Position numbers and translations under genes: made by a program
Notes under the pieces: generated by a model
Told to the model about the DNA's origin: nothing
Database searches by the model: none
What the model saw: only the letters and a program-made list of their open reading frames with translations
Source of the DNA: Verrucomicrobiaceae bacterium
Lineage (GTDB): Bacteria; Verrucomicrobiota; Verrucomicrobiia; Verrucomicrobiales; Verrucomicrobiaceae
Direction of reading: 5' to 3'
Assembly (NCBI GenBank): GCA_016795465.1
Contig: JAEUHK010000126.1
Span: 186,001-250,000 of the forward strand
Length of the DNA: 64,000 bases
In this document: positions 42,334-53,035 of the stretch, one piece after another
How positions within the stretch are numbered: position 1 is the first letter of the stretch
Layout: every line of letters starts with the position of its first letter

Positions 42334-43176
42334 TCAATTGCAGACGGGCAGGGCAGCGCGATGACGCTGCATCTGGCCGAGGTGCATGCGCAGCGGCTCC
42401 CAGTGGAAGCTCACATCACCGGGACGGGCGAAGTGCTCGCCAAGCAGGTCATGGCGGACGAAGAAGGCATCCGTGCCGGAGAGCTCACAGCCGACGAGCG
42501 AGTAGCCACCCATCTCCGCCGCGGCGCTGAAGGTGCCGAGCGTGGCTCCGAAGAAGGTAGATCCATCCCACACGGCGGACGCATCGTAAGGCGCGGCCCA
42601 GTCGAGCTCGGCAGGAAGCAGGCCGTTGTATTCCACGCAGATCACGCGAGGGCGCAGTGAGAGCAGCTTGGTGAAGACGTGGTAGGTGTTGTAGTCGATG
42701 TCGATGCTCAGCAGGTCGAGGTTTTCACCGGACTGGCGTGACTGGAGCAGCTCACGGATGTTTTCGCGGTTCACGAACTCGCGGCAGATCTTCAAGCGAC
42801 CGGTGCCGAGCAGCGCCTGCACGCTCACCGGCAGTTGATCATCGGGTGACAGCCCTGCATCGACCCACAGGCCGGACCAGCCCTGGATGAGCAGCATGTT
42901 CGAGTTGTTCTCCTGCGGCGCGGTGCCGATCTCGACAAAGCGTTTTCCACCTTCACCGATGCGGCGGAAGATCTCCGCGAGCATGCCGTCCTGGCCGTAT
43001 TGCGAGAAGAACTTCTGCCGGAAGGGCATGAGGGACTTTGGCTCAGTGTAGCGTGGATTTTGCAGGAGCTGCGTTTCGAGCAGTTCGCACAAAAGACTGG
43101 CGGAGCGTGCGGTGGCGATGCCGCTGAGGTCGATGTTGGCCTTGGTCTGGCCGAGTTTGGTGAGCACTTGTTTCAT
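42334..43176 (-). CDS. FkbM-like methyltransferase family protein
   Basis: 280 residues. FSQYGQDGMLAEIF, FVEIGTAPQENNSNMLL, GWSGLWVDAG and LLSIDIDYNTYHVF follow the FkbM/Methyltransf_21-like pattern found in polysaccharide clusters. The usual glycine-rich SAM loop (VDVGANDG) is altered to VEIGTAPQ, so catalytic activity is less certain. If active it would methylate a sugar. Confidence 0.7.
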   Translation of the reverse strand: MKQVLTKLGQTKANIDLSGIATARSASLLCELLETQLLQNPRYTEPKSLMPFRQKFFSQYGQDGMLAEIFRRIGEGGKRFVEIGTAPQENNSNMLLIQGWSGLWVDAGLSPDDQLPVSVQALLGTGRLKICREFVNRENIRELLQSRQSGENLDLLSIDIDYNTYHVFTKLLSLRPRVICVEYNGLLPAELDWAAPYDASAVWDGSTFFGATLGTFSAAAEMGGYSLVGCELSGTDAFFVRHDLLGEHFARPGDVSFHWEPLRMHLGQMQRHRAALPVCN

Positions 43177-43191
43177 GGGTGTGGTTTGATG

Positions 43192-44514
43192 TCAGAGCGT
43201 GGCACGGCCACGCCAGCCGTTGATGAGGAGAAAGGTGTTCAGCGCCGCATTGCCGAGTGATCCGGCCCACATCAGGCCGATGGCACCGGTGACGCTGGTG
43301 AGATCGAGGAAGCACGCGGCGACCGCCTGGCTGCCAAAGACCATCAGCGGCCTGATCCACGAGTGACGCACCCAGCCGCGTGACTGGATCGGCGTGCTCA
43401 CGATGGTCGTCATGAAGGCGAAGACCTGGAAAGCGAGGAAGAGGACCAGTTCAAACTCAAGGCCGCGATACGCCGGGCCGATGAGCCACAGCAACTCCGA
43501 GCGGAAGAACCATCCACCTGCGAGTGCTGCGAGGCCAAAGGCCGCGCCGAGCAGACTGGAACTGATCCACATCTTCCACAGGCGGCGCATGTTCTTCTCC
43601 TCGGACATGCGCGGCACGAGGATGCCGGAGACAATGCCGATGGGCACTTGCAAGATGAGCGCCACGCGACCGATGGCCCCCAGATCGGCCACTTGATCCA
43701 TGTGACCAAACCACGCGACGATGAACGCGGCGATTTGCGCCTCAAACAGGTAGGTCAAATTGGTCGGCAGGCCCACGAAGAAGTGCTTTCGAAGCTTGGC
43801 GGTGATTTCAGGATCAGCTTTCTGAGTGTAGTCCGCATGCTCGCGGGCTCGTGGTGCCAGCCAGAGCATCAGCGTGGGCAGTGGAGCCAGCACGGTGACG
43901 ATCATGACGGAGGTGGCGCTGGCAAAGGCGAAGTAAACGAGTGCCACGACGAGCACCAGGCGGAGCAGCGACTGCATCAGCACCTCGATTTGCGAGTCGT
44001 TGTAGCGTCGCGCGAGGCTCAGCGGTGTGGCCATCATCTGCGAGGCGATGCTGGTGATGGTGGAAATCAATGCCGCGAGTGTCAGCAGCGCATTCTGCCA
44101 TGGCGGGCACTGGCTGTGATGCAGCAGATGCGCAAAGACCGGCAGCACGGTGAGTGCGCCAAAGGCCAGCAGCAGGGCGCGAAACCTCGCGGCGGAGGCG
44201 AGCACCACGCCCATGCGTTCACGATCTCCCGCAGCCTCGCCCGCGATGGGCATCATGCCGGTGGCGATGCCGGTGACGGTGAACATGCCCAGTGCTCCGA
44301 CGAGGTTTTGTGCCAGCGAATACCAGGCGTAATCCGTTTTGGCCAGCGAACGCACCACGATGAAGGCGGCGAGCATCTGCACGACTCGGCCGAGGATGTT
44401 CAGCGAGGCATACGAGGCCAGTTTGAGGCTCCAGCGCCGCATGCGTGCTCCACTCACGCTCCACCGCGAAAACAGCGGCGCAGGCGCGGAAAGGGCTTCG
44501 GCGGCAGAAGGCAT
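43192..44514 (-). CDS. Second Wzx-type flippase (MOP superfamily)
   Basis: 440 residues with about 12 hydrophobic segments. After a short polar start, LKLASYASLNILGRVVQML begins the first helix, a polysaccharide-transporter pattern. ATG 44514 is preferred; a GTG at 44565 would overlap the phosphomannose isomerase gene by 31 bp. It belongs to the long operon and is probably the flippase for its product, while the protein at 11872-13431 serves another repeat unit or another step. Confidence 0.82.
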   Translation of the reverse strand: MPSAAEALSAPAPLFSRWSVSGARMRRWSLKLASYASLNILGRVVQMLAAFIVVRSLAKTDYAWYSLAQNLVGALGMFTVTGIATGMMPIAGEAAGDRERMGVVLASAARFRALLLAFGALTVLPVFAHLLHHSQCPPWQNALLTLAALISTITSIASQMMATPLSLARRYNDSQIEVLMQSLLRLVLVVALVYFAFASATSVMIVTVLAPLPTLMLWLAPRAREHADYTQKADPEITAKLRKHFFVGLPTNLTYLFEAQIAAFIVAWFGHMDQVADLGAIGRVALILQVPIGIVSGILVPRMSEEKNMRRLWKMWISSSLLGAAFGLAALAGGWFFRSELLWLIGPAYRGLEFELVLFLAFQVFAFMTTIVSTPIQSRGWVRHSWIRPLMVFGSQAVAACFLDLTSVTGAIGLMWAGSLGNAALNTFLLINGWRGRATL

Positions 44515-44534
44515 GCTCGTGAAGGTTTCGGGGT

Positions 44535-45563
44535 TCACTCGGTCGGAATGCGAATTTCGAGCCACTTGACCTGATAGACGCCTTTGGGTCGCACGAGGCG
44601 CTCGGTGTCATCGAGCGAGGCGGGGATCATGAGAAAGTCACCGGGCCGTGCATCGAGGCCCGCCATCTCCGCGTGACCGCGCACGAGCACGATGACGAGA
44701 TGCTCGCCATATTCGCCGAGCTGGCGTGTTTCGTTGATTTGCGCCGTGCGCACGAGCACCTCGAAGAACGGGCACTTGGCGATGACGCCGTTGTCAAAGG
44801 CCGGACGCGGCTCGGGCTCGATGTCGCGGTAGTCGATGCAGTCGAGACCGACATCGAGATGCAGCTCGCGGGCTTTGCCATCCGCATCGACGCGGTTCCA
44901 ATCGAAGACGCGGTAGGTGGTGTCGCTGTTCTGCTGGATCTCGAAGACGATCATGCCGGCGCCGAGCGCATGCACGCGGCCGCTGGGCACGAACATCGAC
45001 TCGCCCTGCTGCATCTGGATGCTGTGAAGCATCTCGGCGCAGGTGCCGTTCTCCGCTGCTTTGACGAAGGCATCCTCCGTGACGCCCTTTTTCAAACCGG
45101 CGTAAACTTTTGAGCCCGGCTCCGTGGCGGCGACATACCACACCTCGGTCTTCGGCTCGCCGCCGAAGAGCACGGCGAGCTTGGGCGGTGGATGTACCTG
45201 CACGGAGAGGTCCTCGCAGGCATCGAGGATCTTCATCAGCAGCGGATAGCGGCGTGAAGGATGCGCCATCAAAGCGGGGCCGAAGACCTCGCGGCGATGA
45301 TTGCGCCAAAGGTCATGCAGCGTGAGGCCGGCGTAGTCGCCCTCGACCACGCGGCTCTCGCAATCGGTGCGATCACAGATTTCCCAGGACTCGCCGTAAG
45401 CCGTGGTGGCATCCGGCAGGCGACGATGCATGAGCGTTTCGAGCCGGCGACCACCCCACAGGCGGGGCTGGTAGCGCGGCTCGAAACGCAGGGCCGTGCG
45501 AGGCACGGTGTAGAGCCAGGATTCCGCTTCAGATTGAGGATCAAAAGCAAGGGATGAGTTCAT
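44535..45563 (-). CDS. manA: Mannose-6-phosphate isomerase, class I
   Basis: A 342-residue cupin enzyme that interconverts fructose-6-phosphate and mannose-6-phosphate in the cytoplasm. Zinc-site motifs are VQVHPP, KTEVWYV and VPSGRVHALGAG; the short, firmicute-like class I form lacks the long C-terminal extension. It is followed by the flippase and preceded by the GDP-mannose pyrophosphorylase gene, so it supplies mannose for this locus. Phosphomannomutase is not in the window. Confidence 0.92.
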   Translation of the reverse strand: MNSSLAFDPQSEAESWLYTVPRTALRFEPRYQPRLWGGRRLETLMHRRLPDATTAYGESWEICDRTDCESRVVEGDYAGLTLHDLWRNHRREVFGPALMAHPSRRYPLLMKILDACEDLSVQVHPPPKLAVLFGGEPKTEVWYVAATEPGSKVYAGLKKGVTEDAFVKAAENGTCAEMLHSIQMQQGESMFVPSGRVHALGAGMIVFEIQQNSDTTYRVFDWNRVDADGKARELHLDVGLDCIDYRDIEPEPRPAFDNGVIAKCPFFEVLVRTAQINETRQLGEYGEHLVIVLVRGHAEMAGLDARPGDFLMIPASLDDTERLVRPKGVYQVKWLEIRIPTE

Positions 45564-45598
45564 GGCTTGGTTTCGGGGGGTAAAAGGGTTGAGGTGAA

Positions 45599-46651
45599 TC
45601 AGCGAAGCGTGGCGGGAAGGGCATCGACGAGACCGCGGAGCTGCTCGGCGCGGTCTTTGGAGGCCACGAGCACGGCGTCATCGGTGACGACGATGATCAA
45701 ATCGGTGACGCCCAGCAGGGCGATGTGCTGCGGCGTCTGGCCGACGATCACATTGCTCTGTGCCCGTGCGGTGACCTTCGGCGTGCTGGAGCGGTTTCCT
45801 TGATGATCGACGGGCAGATACTCGGCGTAGGTGTTCCACGAGCCGACGTCATCCCAGTCGAACAAGGCCTCGATGTTCAGCACCCGCAGGGCGTTTTCCA
45901 TGACGACATAGTCGAAGGACTTCTTTGGCAGCGTGGTGAAGCCTTCGAGCACATCCGCACGCTGCGCGGCTCCGCAGATGAAGCTGGCAAACTCAGGTGC
46001 CTGCCTCTCAAACTCACCGGTCAAGGTGGGCACGGAGACGACGAACATGCCCGCATTCCAGCAGAAGGTGCCCGCATCGAGAAAGGTCTGCGCCACTTCA
46101 CGAGTGGGCTTTTCGCAAAAACGCTTCACGGCATACACCACGGGCTCCGTGTCACCTGGCAGAGCCTCGCCACGCTCGATGTAGCCATACGAGGGGCTCG
46201 GCCAGGTCGGCTTGATGCCGATGGTGACGATGGCGGTCTCGCTCGACGCGGTCTGCCAGGCTTTGAGCAGCACTTTTTGAAAGCCGCCGACATTCACGAT
46301 GACATGATCGGAAGGCAAAACGGCGATGACAGCCTGCGGATCACGCGCCGCGATGACCGCGGCACCGAGGGCGATTGCCGCAGCGGTGTCCCGCTTCTCC
46401 GGCTCCGCGATGATGTTGGCCTCGGGAAGGGCAGGAAGTAGTGAACGGACGCCGGGAGCCTGCTGCTGGTTCGTGAGCACGATGATGCGCTCCGGTGGCA
46501 CAAGGCCGTCGAGACGCTTCACCGCCTCTTCGAGCAGGCTTTGACCACCAAACAAGGGCAGCACCTGCTTCGGACGATGATCGCGGCTGAGAGGCCAGAA
46601 GCGCTGACCGCTGCCGCCGGCGAGGACGAGCACATAACGATGGGATTCCAT
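45599..46651 (-). CDS. manC: Mannose-1-phosphate guanylyltransferase
   Basis: 350 residues from MESHRYVLVLAGGSGQRFWP. The pyrophosphorylase loop GGSGQRFWPLSRDHRPKQ, FCEKPTREVA and FDWDDVGSWNTY are diagnostic. The enzyme makes GDP-mannose from mannose-1-phosphate and GTP. Without the isomerase half of dual ManC/AlgA proteins, it depends on the neighbouring separate isomerase gene. Confidence 0.93.
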   Translation of the reverse strand: MESHRYVLVLAGGSGQRFWPLSRDHRPKQVLPLFGGQSLLEEAVKRLDGLVPPERIIVLTNQQQAPGVRSLLPALPEANIIAEPEKRDTAAAIALGAAVIAARDPQAVIAVLPSDHVIVNVGGFQKVLLKAWQTASSETAIVTIGIKPTWPSPSYGYIERGEALPGDTEPVVYAVKRFCEKPTREVAQTFLDAGTFCWNAGMFVVSVPTLTGEFERQAPEFASFICGAAQRADVLEGFTTLPKKSFDYVVMENALRVLNIEALFDWDDVGSWNTYAEYLPVDHQGNRSSTPKVTARAQSNVIVGQTPQHIALLGVTDLIIVVTDDAVLVASKDRAEQLRGLVDALPATLR

Positions 46652-46677
46652 GATCGGGAGTGGTGGAAGGTTTCGCC

Positions 46678-48072
46678 TCAAGCGGTCCACGAGCTGTGGC
46701 TGGTGCTCGGTGATGGATCTTTGCCGATGGCACGCACGCGGAAGCCGGTCTGGCGCAGCAGCTCGTGATCGAGCACGTTGCGGCCATCGAAGAGCCACGC
46801 GGGCTTCATCATGCGGGCATGCACGGCTGTGAAATCGACCTCGCGGAACTCATCCCACTCGGTGAGCACGAGGACCGCGTGCGATTGATCCGCAGCAGCC
46901 TCGGCGCTGGTGCAAATCTCGACCGAAGTATCGTTTGGCGGCAGTCCGAGATCAGCACGGATTTGTGCGGCGCTGACTTTGGGATCGTAAATCGCGAGCT
47001 TTGCACGTTCGGCGAGCAATTGACGGCACACGCCGATGGCGGGGGACTCGCGGGTGTCGTTCGTGTCCTTCTTGAAGGCGAAACCCCAGATGCCGATGCG
47101 TTTGCCGCAGACGGTGTTGAAGAGTGCTTTCAGCACTTGCGAGGTGAAACGGCGCTTTTGCCACTCGTTCATCTGGATGACCTGCTCCCAATATGCGGAG
47201 ACTTCGGGAAGGCCGAAATGCCCGCAGAGGTAGGTGAGATTCAGCACGTCTTTTTGGAAACAAGAGCCACCGAAGCCCACGGAGGCCTTGAGGAACTTCG
47301 AGCCGATGCGCGAGTCCGTGCCGATGGCGCGGGCGACTTCATCGACGTCCGCTCCCGTGGCTTCGCAGAGGGCGGAGATGCTGTTGATGGAGGAGATGCG
47401 CTGCGCGAGGAAGGCATTCGCTACGAGCTTTGAGAGCTCGGAAGACCACAGATTGGTGGTGATGATGCGCTCACGCGGCACCCAGGTGGCATACACACCG
47501 GCAAGCGTCTCGACGGCGCGATGGCCTTCGTCATTGGCTTCGCCACCGATGAGGATGCGGTCGGGCGACGAGAGATCTCGGATGGCGGTGCCTTCGGCGA
47601 GGAACTCGGGATTGGACAGCACCTGATGGTTCAAGCCCATGCCGTTGTTCTTCAAAATGGTCTGGATGACCTCGGCGGTGCGCACCGGGATGGTGCTTTT
47701 CTCCACGATGATCTTCGGTCGGTCGGCTGTCTCCGCGATGGTGCGTGCCACAGCCTCCACATGCCGCAGATCGGCGGCTCGGTCGGCGCCGATGCCGTAG
47801 GTCTTCGTGGGTGTGTTCACACTGACGAACACGATGTCTGACTCATGAATGGCCTGGCGGACCTCCGTGGAGAAGAAGAGATTTTTGCCGCGGGCCTGGC
47901 TCACGATGTCATCGAGGCCGGGTTCATACACGGGGAGGTCTTTGGAGTTCCAGGCGGCGATGCGCTCGGAATTGAGGTCCACCACGTCCACGCGGACGTG
48001 CGGGCATTTCGCGGCGATCATCGCCATGGTAGGTCCGCCGACGTAGCCGGCGCCGATGCAACAGATGCGCAT
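46678..48072 (-). CDS. ugd: UDP-glucose 6-dehydrogenase (animal-type)
   Basis: 464 residues from MRICCIGAGYVGGPTMAMIA. It oxidises UDP-glucose to UDP-glucuronate with two NAD. The NAD loop is GAGYVGGP; the catalytic Cys lies in VGFGGSCFQKDVLNLTYLC, and WGFAFKKDTNDTRESPAIGV follows. These segments and the length are much closer to the eukaryotic/animal UGDH subfamily than to short proteobacterial Ugd. The next gene upstream decarboxylates the product. Confidence 0.94.
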   Translation of the reverse strand: MRICCIGAGYVGGPTMAMIAAKCPHVRVDVVDLNSERIAAWNSKDLPVYEPGLDDIVSQARGKNLFFSTEVRQAIHESDIVFVSVNTPTKTYGIGADRAADLRHVEAVARTIAETADRPKIIVEKSTIPVRTAEVIQTILKNNGMGLNHQVLSNPEFLAEGTAIRDLSSPDRILIGGEANDEGHRAVETLAGVYATWVPRERIITTNLWSSELSKLVANAFLAQRISSINSISALCEATGADVDEVARAIGTDSRIGSKFLKASVGFGGSCFQKDVLNLTYLCGHFGLPEVSAYWEQVIQMNEWQKRRFTSQVLKALFNTVCGKRIGIWGFAFKKDTNDTRESPAIGVCRQLLAERAKLAIYDPKVSAAQIRADLGLPPNDTSVEICTSAEAAADQSHAVLVLTEWDEFREVDFTAVHARMMKPAWLFDGRNVLDHELLRQTGFRVRAIGKDPSPSTSHSSWTA

Positions 48073-48097
48073 AGTATTTGGGAGTTTGGGGTGGGAG

Positions 48098-49087
<990 letters not shown>

Positions 49088-49435
49088 AAGAGGTTTAGGA
49101 TGGGATGAGGAAAATGCCGCGGTGCTTTAGCGTGATCCCAAGATTGAGAAGGCGGCGGCAGGGCTCCGAGTGGCGTTCAAGTGGTGAGTTGAATTTCCAG
49201 AGTGGTTTGATGGATTCATATCGGAGCACATGAGTTGTGGATGTTTGAACATCCCATCCGGGCAAGCTGCCGCCATCGGTGAAGGCCGGGGGCCTCAGCC
49301 TGCGCGAATTGGAATTGAAGAACTGTCCTACCTGCTCGGAGGAACTCCACGCCCCTTGGTCTTAGATGCGGCTAAGCCTTGCCTTACGATGGGATAGGCC
49401 GTGGATTCATTGAAGGCTTTTGAGGATGGTGGAGC
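49088..49435. other. Intergenic region between divergent operons
   Basis: This 348-bp gap separates the first gene of the long minus-strand operon from the plus-strand ligase gene and must hold both promoters. No copy of the CCC-n-CANNTG-n-GGG palindrome, no tRNA and no clear -35/-10 pair could be recognised in it. A GGAG-type sequence just before 49436 is the only ribosome-binding-like signal. Confidence 0.5.
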
Positions 49436-50860
49436 TTGACGTCGCTCACCATGACCAACCTTCTCCAACTGGCCTGGATGCTTGGCGTTTCGCTCGCCAC
49501 AGTCCTTCTTCCAGCCACCAACGAGCGACTTCCATGCTCCACGCGTCCGTGGGTGGTGGCTCTCGTGCTGGCGAGCTTTGGTTTGTGGGTGCTGGATCGC
49601 TTGATTCTGCATCGCGGCAGTATTCAAAGCGCGCGTGCATGGTGGTGGCTGGCGGTATGCCTGCCGCTTTACGGCTGGTTGATGGCTGTTGTGCCTTCCG
49701 CGATGCTCGATGAGGCCAGCGGCACGCTTTTTACCTTCGATGCCGAGTGGTGGAAGGCTTTCGGGACCGTCGATGCGAAGCGCTCAACAGCCGCAATGAG
49801 CCTCGTGAGCCTCACGATGATGCTTTTGCTGATGACGGCGGACATGGCGCGGGATCGATTTGGACGCTTTTGGATGGCCGCGGCCCTTTCTCTTGCGGGA
49901 ACGATCACCGCGTTGGCAGGCTTGTGGCTTCAAACGAATGCGGATCGCGTGCAACTGTGGCAGGTGACGCATGTGCCAACCTCGGTGTTTGGCTTGTTTT
50001 GGTATCATGGCAATGCCGCGAGCTTTTTGAACCTCGTGTGGCCGGTGACGACATGGCTGTTGATGAGCGTGTTACGTGCGCGTTTGCGGCCGTTGGGCAA
50101 GCATGGGCTTGTGTCGTTGCTCGCAGGTGCGCTGGTGTTGCAACTTGTGGCGGTGTTTGTGAATGTGTCGAAGATGGGCCATGCGCTTGCTTTGATGCAG
50201 TTGCTGATGCTTGCCGTGCTTTTGCATCTCGTGTGGTGGCGGCATCAATTGGTCATTGAGCATGCCTGGCGACGTTGGGCATGTGTGGCGTTGATCGCAT
50301 GCGGCTTTCTAGCTTTGTGCGCATGGCTTCTCGGTGCTCAGCAAGGCTTCTCACGCTGGCAATCGTTCGGCATGCGAGGCTTTGATGATCCTGCTCGGCG
50401 TCACGCGGCAAACATGGCGTTCAAGATGGGGAATGATGCTGCGTGGACAGGAACAGGTGTTGGAACCTTTGAAGTCATGTCGCCGCATTATGCTGTTCTG
50501 GACTCGGTGACGTCGCCAGGTTGGTGGAAGCATGCGCACAACGATTATGCGCAGTTTTATGCCGAGTGGGGATGGATCGGCTGTGCGTTGCTTGCGATGG
50601 GCTTGTGGATGCCGTTGAAGGCGTTGATGAAATCATGGCGTGTGGCTTTGAGCCATGATGCGACTACGTTGATGTCATCGCATCGTCGCAGCGGCATCGC
50701 GTGCTTCAGTGTGAGCCTTTTTTCCGTGCTGCTGCATGCCGTGGTGGACTTTCCGTTTCAGATCATGGCGCTTCAAAACCTGGTAATCGTGGTGGCGGGC
50801 ATGCTGGTGGCGTTTGCAACGTCTTCGTCGAAGCATCGTCATGACCTGTCAAAGCGCTGA
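49436..50860 (+). CDS. Second O-antigen ligase/polymerase (Wzy/WaaL family)
   Basis: A 474-residue (TTG start) or 469-residue (ATG 49451) membrane protein with 10-12 hydrophobic segments. The periplasmic loop ends in WWKHAHNDYAQFYAEWG, and HAVVDFPFQIMALQNL follows, both characteristic of the O-antigen-ligase/Wzy_C family. It is probably the polymerase or ligase working with the long initiating transferase encoded 80 bp downstream. The TTG start is favoured by a GGAG sequence, but is uncertain. Confidence 0.82.
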   Translation: MTSLTMTNLLQLAWMLGVSLATVLLPATNERLPCSTRPWVVALVLASFGLWVLDRLILHRGSIQSARAWWWLAVCLPLYGWLMAVVPSAMLDEASGTLFTFDAEWWKAFGTVDAKRSTAAMSLVSLTMMLLLMTADMARDRFGRFWMAAALSLAGTITALAGLWLQTNADRVQLWQVTHVPTSVFGLFWYHGNAASFLNLVWPVTTWLLMSVLRARLRPLGKHGLVSLLAGALVLQLVAVFVNVSKMGHALALMQLLMLAVLLHLVWWRHQLVIEHAWRRWACVALIACGFLALCAWLLGAQQGFSRWQSFGMRGFDDPARRHAANMAFKMGNDAAWTGTGVGTFEVMSPHYAVLDSVTSPGWWKHAHNDYAQFYAEWGWIGCALLAMGLWMPLKALMKSWRVALSHDATTLMSSHRRSGIACFSVSLFSVLLHAVVDFPFQIMALQNLVIVVAGMLVAFATSSSKHRHDLSKR

Positions 50861-50940
50861 TGGGTGGTTAAGGCTTTGCTGACTGCATTCTAAGGTGCGC
50901 GGGCATGGCCTGCTAGGGCGGCGGAAACTAACAGTTCCGC

Positions 50941-52353
50941 ATGCAAGACTCCCTTAACCAACGAGTTCGTGGATGGACGCCCTTCTTTGTGATCGTGGAT
51001 GCTGCGGCTGTGTCTGCCAGCTTCTTCTGCGCCTACACGCTGGCGCGGATCGTGCCTCCTTTCAGCTATCCGGTGCCAATGAGCTGGGTGCCTCCGATGA
51101 AGGAGGTCATGATTCTCGTGCTCGGTGTGCTGGCCCTTCTTGCGCATGCGGCGATCTGGCTGCGTGACGGTCACTACATGCAGAATCTGCTCAATCGCCG
51201 CCGCCTGAGCACCTGCATCTCGCAGGGCATTTTCATCTCTGTGATGTTGTTTGTGTATCTGGCCCTGTGGCGTGACTACGAGATCTCGCGCAAGGTTTTC
51301 CTGCTCAGTCTGATGCTGCTGATCCCGGCGCTCTGGATTGGCAAATACCTGTTCATGAGCCTCCTGAAGGCGCTCGGTGCCCGTGTGCATCCCAAGCTGC
51401 GTATCATTGCCGTGAGCGATGAGGCGTCCGCGTCGGATACGAGGCGCTGGTTTTCGAACAAGCAGCTTCTTGGTATCCACTTGTGTGACGTGCTGACATC
51501 CCGCACGGATGACATTGAGGACGACACGATTGAAAAAGAGCTCGATGAGGCCCTCGAACGGCATCAGCCAAACCTTGTGATCTGGCGTCTGCCGACCAAC
51601 GCGGCCCGCACCGAGCGTCTGCGCCTGCTGAGCGAGTCTCACGGCACGCATCTGGCCATCGACCTGAATCCGATCCTTGGCGAAATGGACGCCGTCCAGG
51701 TGGCGGAGTATGCCTTCATGAAGCTGGTGAGCCTGCATCGTCATCCGCTCGTGAGCCCGTCTCATCGCTTCCTGAAGCGCGTGCTCGACATCGCGATCAG
51801 CCTGCCGGTGGTTCTTTTCATCCTGCCATGGCTGTGCCTGGGCGTGGCGGTGCTTCATCGCCTGTTTGCGCCGGGTCCGCTGTTCTTCAAACAGGTGCGT
51901 TCAGGTGCGGATGGCCAGAAGTTTCACATTCTGAAGTTCCGCACGATGATCGTGAACCATGGCACGGAGGGCAAGCAGGCACGTCCCGGTGACAAACGCC
52001 TGATCGTCGGAGGCGGGCTGCTGCGCAAGCTGAGCATCGACGAGATCCCGCAGTTCCTGAACGTGCTGCAAGGCACCATGTCAGTCGTAGGACCGCGTCC
52101 GCACATGCCGGAGCATGACGCGCTTTTCTCCCTCGCCTGCCACCAGTATCCGCTGCGCCAAAGCGTGAAGCCGGGCCTCACCGGCCTCGCGCAGGTGCGC
52201 GGTTTCCGCGGTCCCATCGATGATGAGATTGAGATCCGCCAGCGGGTGCATTCCGATATCGAATACTGCCAGAACTGGTCCTTCGGACTCGACCTCGGCA
52301 TCATCGCCCGCACTTTCTTCCACGTCTTTTCCTTCCATGCCAAATCCTGCTGA
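50941..52353 (+). CDS. Initiating sugar-phosphate transferase, long WbaP/WcaJ type
   Basis: 470 residues. Four to five N-terminal helices and a CoA-binding-like region (about 145-250) precede a fifth helix and the catalytic domain with FFKQVRSG, LKFRTM, SIDEIPQFLNVLQGTMS, VVGPRPHMPEHD and PGLTGLAQVRGF. Members transfer glucose- or galactose-1-phosphate to undecaprenyl phosphate. This is the second complete initiating enzyme in the window, after 19253-20008, implying two start steps or two polymers. Its 3' end overlaps the next gene by 17 bp. Confidence 0.92.
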   Translation: MQDSLNQRVRGWTPFFVIVDAAAVSASFFCAYTLARIVPPFSYPVPMSWVPPMKEVMILVLGVLALLAHAAIWLRDGHYMQNLLNRRRLSTCISQGIFISVMLFVYLALWRDYEISRKVFLLSLMLLIPALWIGKYLFMSLLKALGARVHPKLRIIAVSDEASASDTRRWFSNKQLLGIHLCDVLTSRTDDIEDDTIEKELDEALERHQPNLVIWRLPTNAARTERLRLLSESHGTHLAIDLNPILGEMDAVQVAEYAFMKLVSLHRHPLVSPSHRFLKRVLDIAISLPVVLFILPWLCLGVAVLHRLFAPGPLFFKQVRSGADGQKFHILKFRTMIVNHGTEGKQARPGDKRLIVGGGLLRKLSIDEIPQFLNVLQGTMSVVGPRPHMPEHDALFSLACHQYPLRQSVKPGLTGLAQVRGFRGPIDDEIEIRQRVHSDIEYCQNWSFGLDLGIIARTFFHVFSFHAKSC

Positions 52354-52972
52354 ACACGCGCACGGCAGTGATCCCTCCGAGGCAGTTCCCAACCTGATCG
52401 TCGATCCAACGACGGCTGGTGAGGGGCTGGTGACACCTCCTGGCCTCATTACCGCACTACCACCCGCCCGGCGATCTCGGCGGCGCACGCTTCTGAGCAT
52501 TCTCTCGCTCGGCCTGCTGACCTCGTCCACCTCGCGGCGCAATTCACCTGTGCCGAACTACAGCCAAGTGCCCGGGCTCTACTTCGATGGGAAGTATGCC
52601 TATCCCACCGGCTACCATCCGTATTACCTCCATCGCATCATTCAGTGCGCGAACGCGCTCGTGAACATGCCCTACAAATTTGGCGGTGGTCATGCCAGCC
52701 TCGTGGACACGGGCTACGACTGTTCCGGCTCGCTCTCGTATGTGCTGTGCGGTGCTGGCTTCCTCCGCCGGCCGATGGCGTCGAGCGAGTTTGGTCACTT
52801 TGGTCAGGCCGGCACAGGTCTGTATCTGACGATCTATGTGAGGCCCGGGAAGCATGTCTTCATGACGGTCTGCGGCTTGCGCTTTGACACGGGGGATGGT
52901 CACGGTCCTCGCTGGAGGAACACGCCACGCAGCTACGAAGGTTTCCAGGCGCGGCGAATTCCGGGCCTGTGA
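52337..52972 (+). CDS. NlpC/P60-like cysteine hydrolase family protein
   Basis: 211 residues from MPNPAEHAHGSDPSEAVPN, the only start that fits the 17-bp overlap with the transferase. A polar region and a short hydrophobic segment (about residues 49-63) precede PYKFGGGHASLVDTGYDCSG, whose DCSG matches the catalytic Cys of NlpC/P60 peptidoglycan hydrolases, and a later His in KHVFMTV. The fold appears complete but divergent. Coupling to the initiating transferase suggests a link between polymer assembly and the cell wall. Confidence 0.72.
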   Translation: MPNPAEHAHGSDPSEAVPNLIVDPTTAGEGLVTPPGLITALPPARRSRRRTLLSILSLGLLTSSTSRRNSPVPNYSQVPGLYFDGKYAYPTGYHPYYLHRIIQCANALVNMPYKFGGGHASLVDTGYDCSGSLSYVLCGAGFLRRPMASSEFGHFGQAGTGLYLTIYVRPGKHVFMTVCGLRFDTGDGHGPRWRNTPRSYEGFQARRIPGL

Positions 52973-53035
52973 GGAACTGCACGCCGGGCAAATGCCTGCT
53001 TGCGATCAGGACGGTCATTTGAATAATCGCCGCCA

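Noticed and set aside
44515..44565. GTG start giving a longer second flippase
   Set aside because: It would overlap the manA gene by 31 bp and adds a polar stretch without family similarity; ATG 44514 is preferred.
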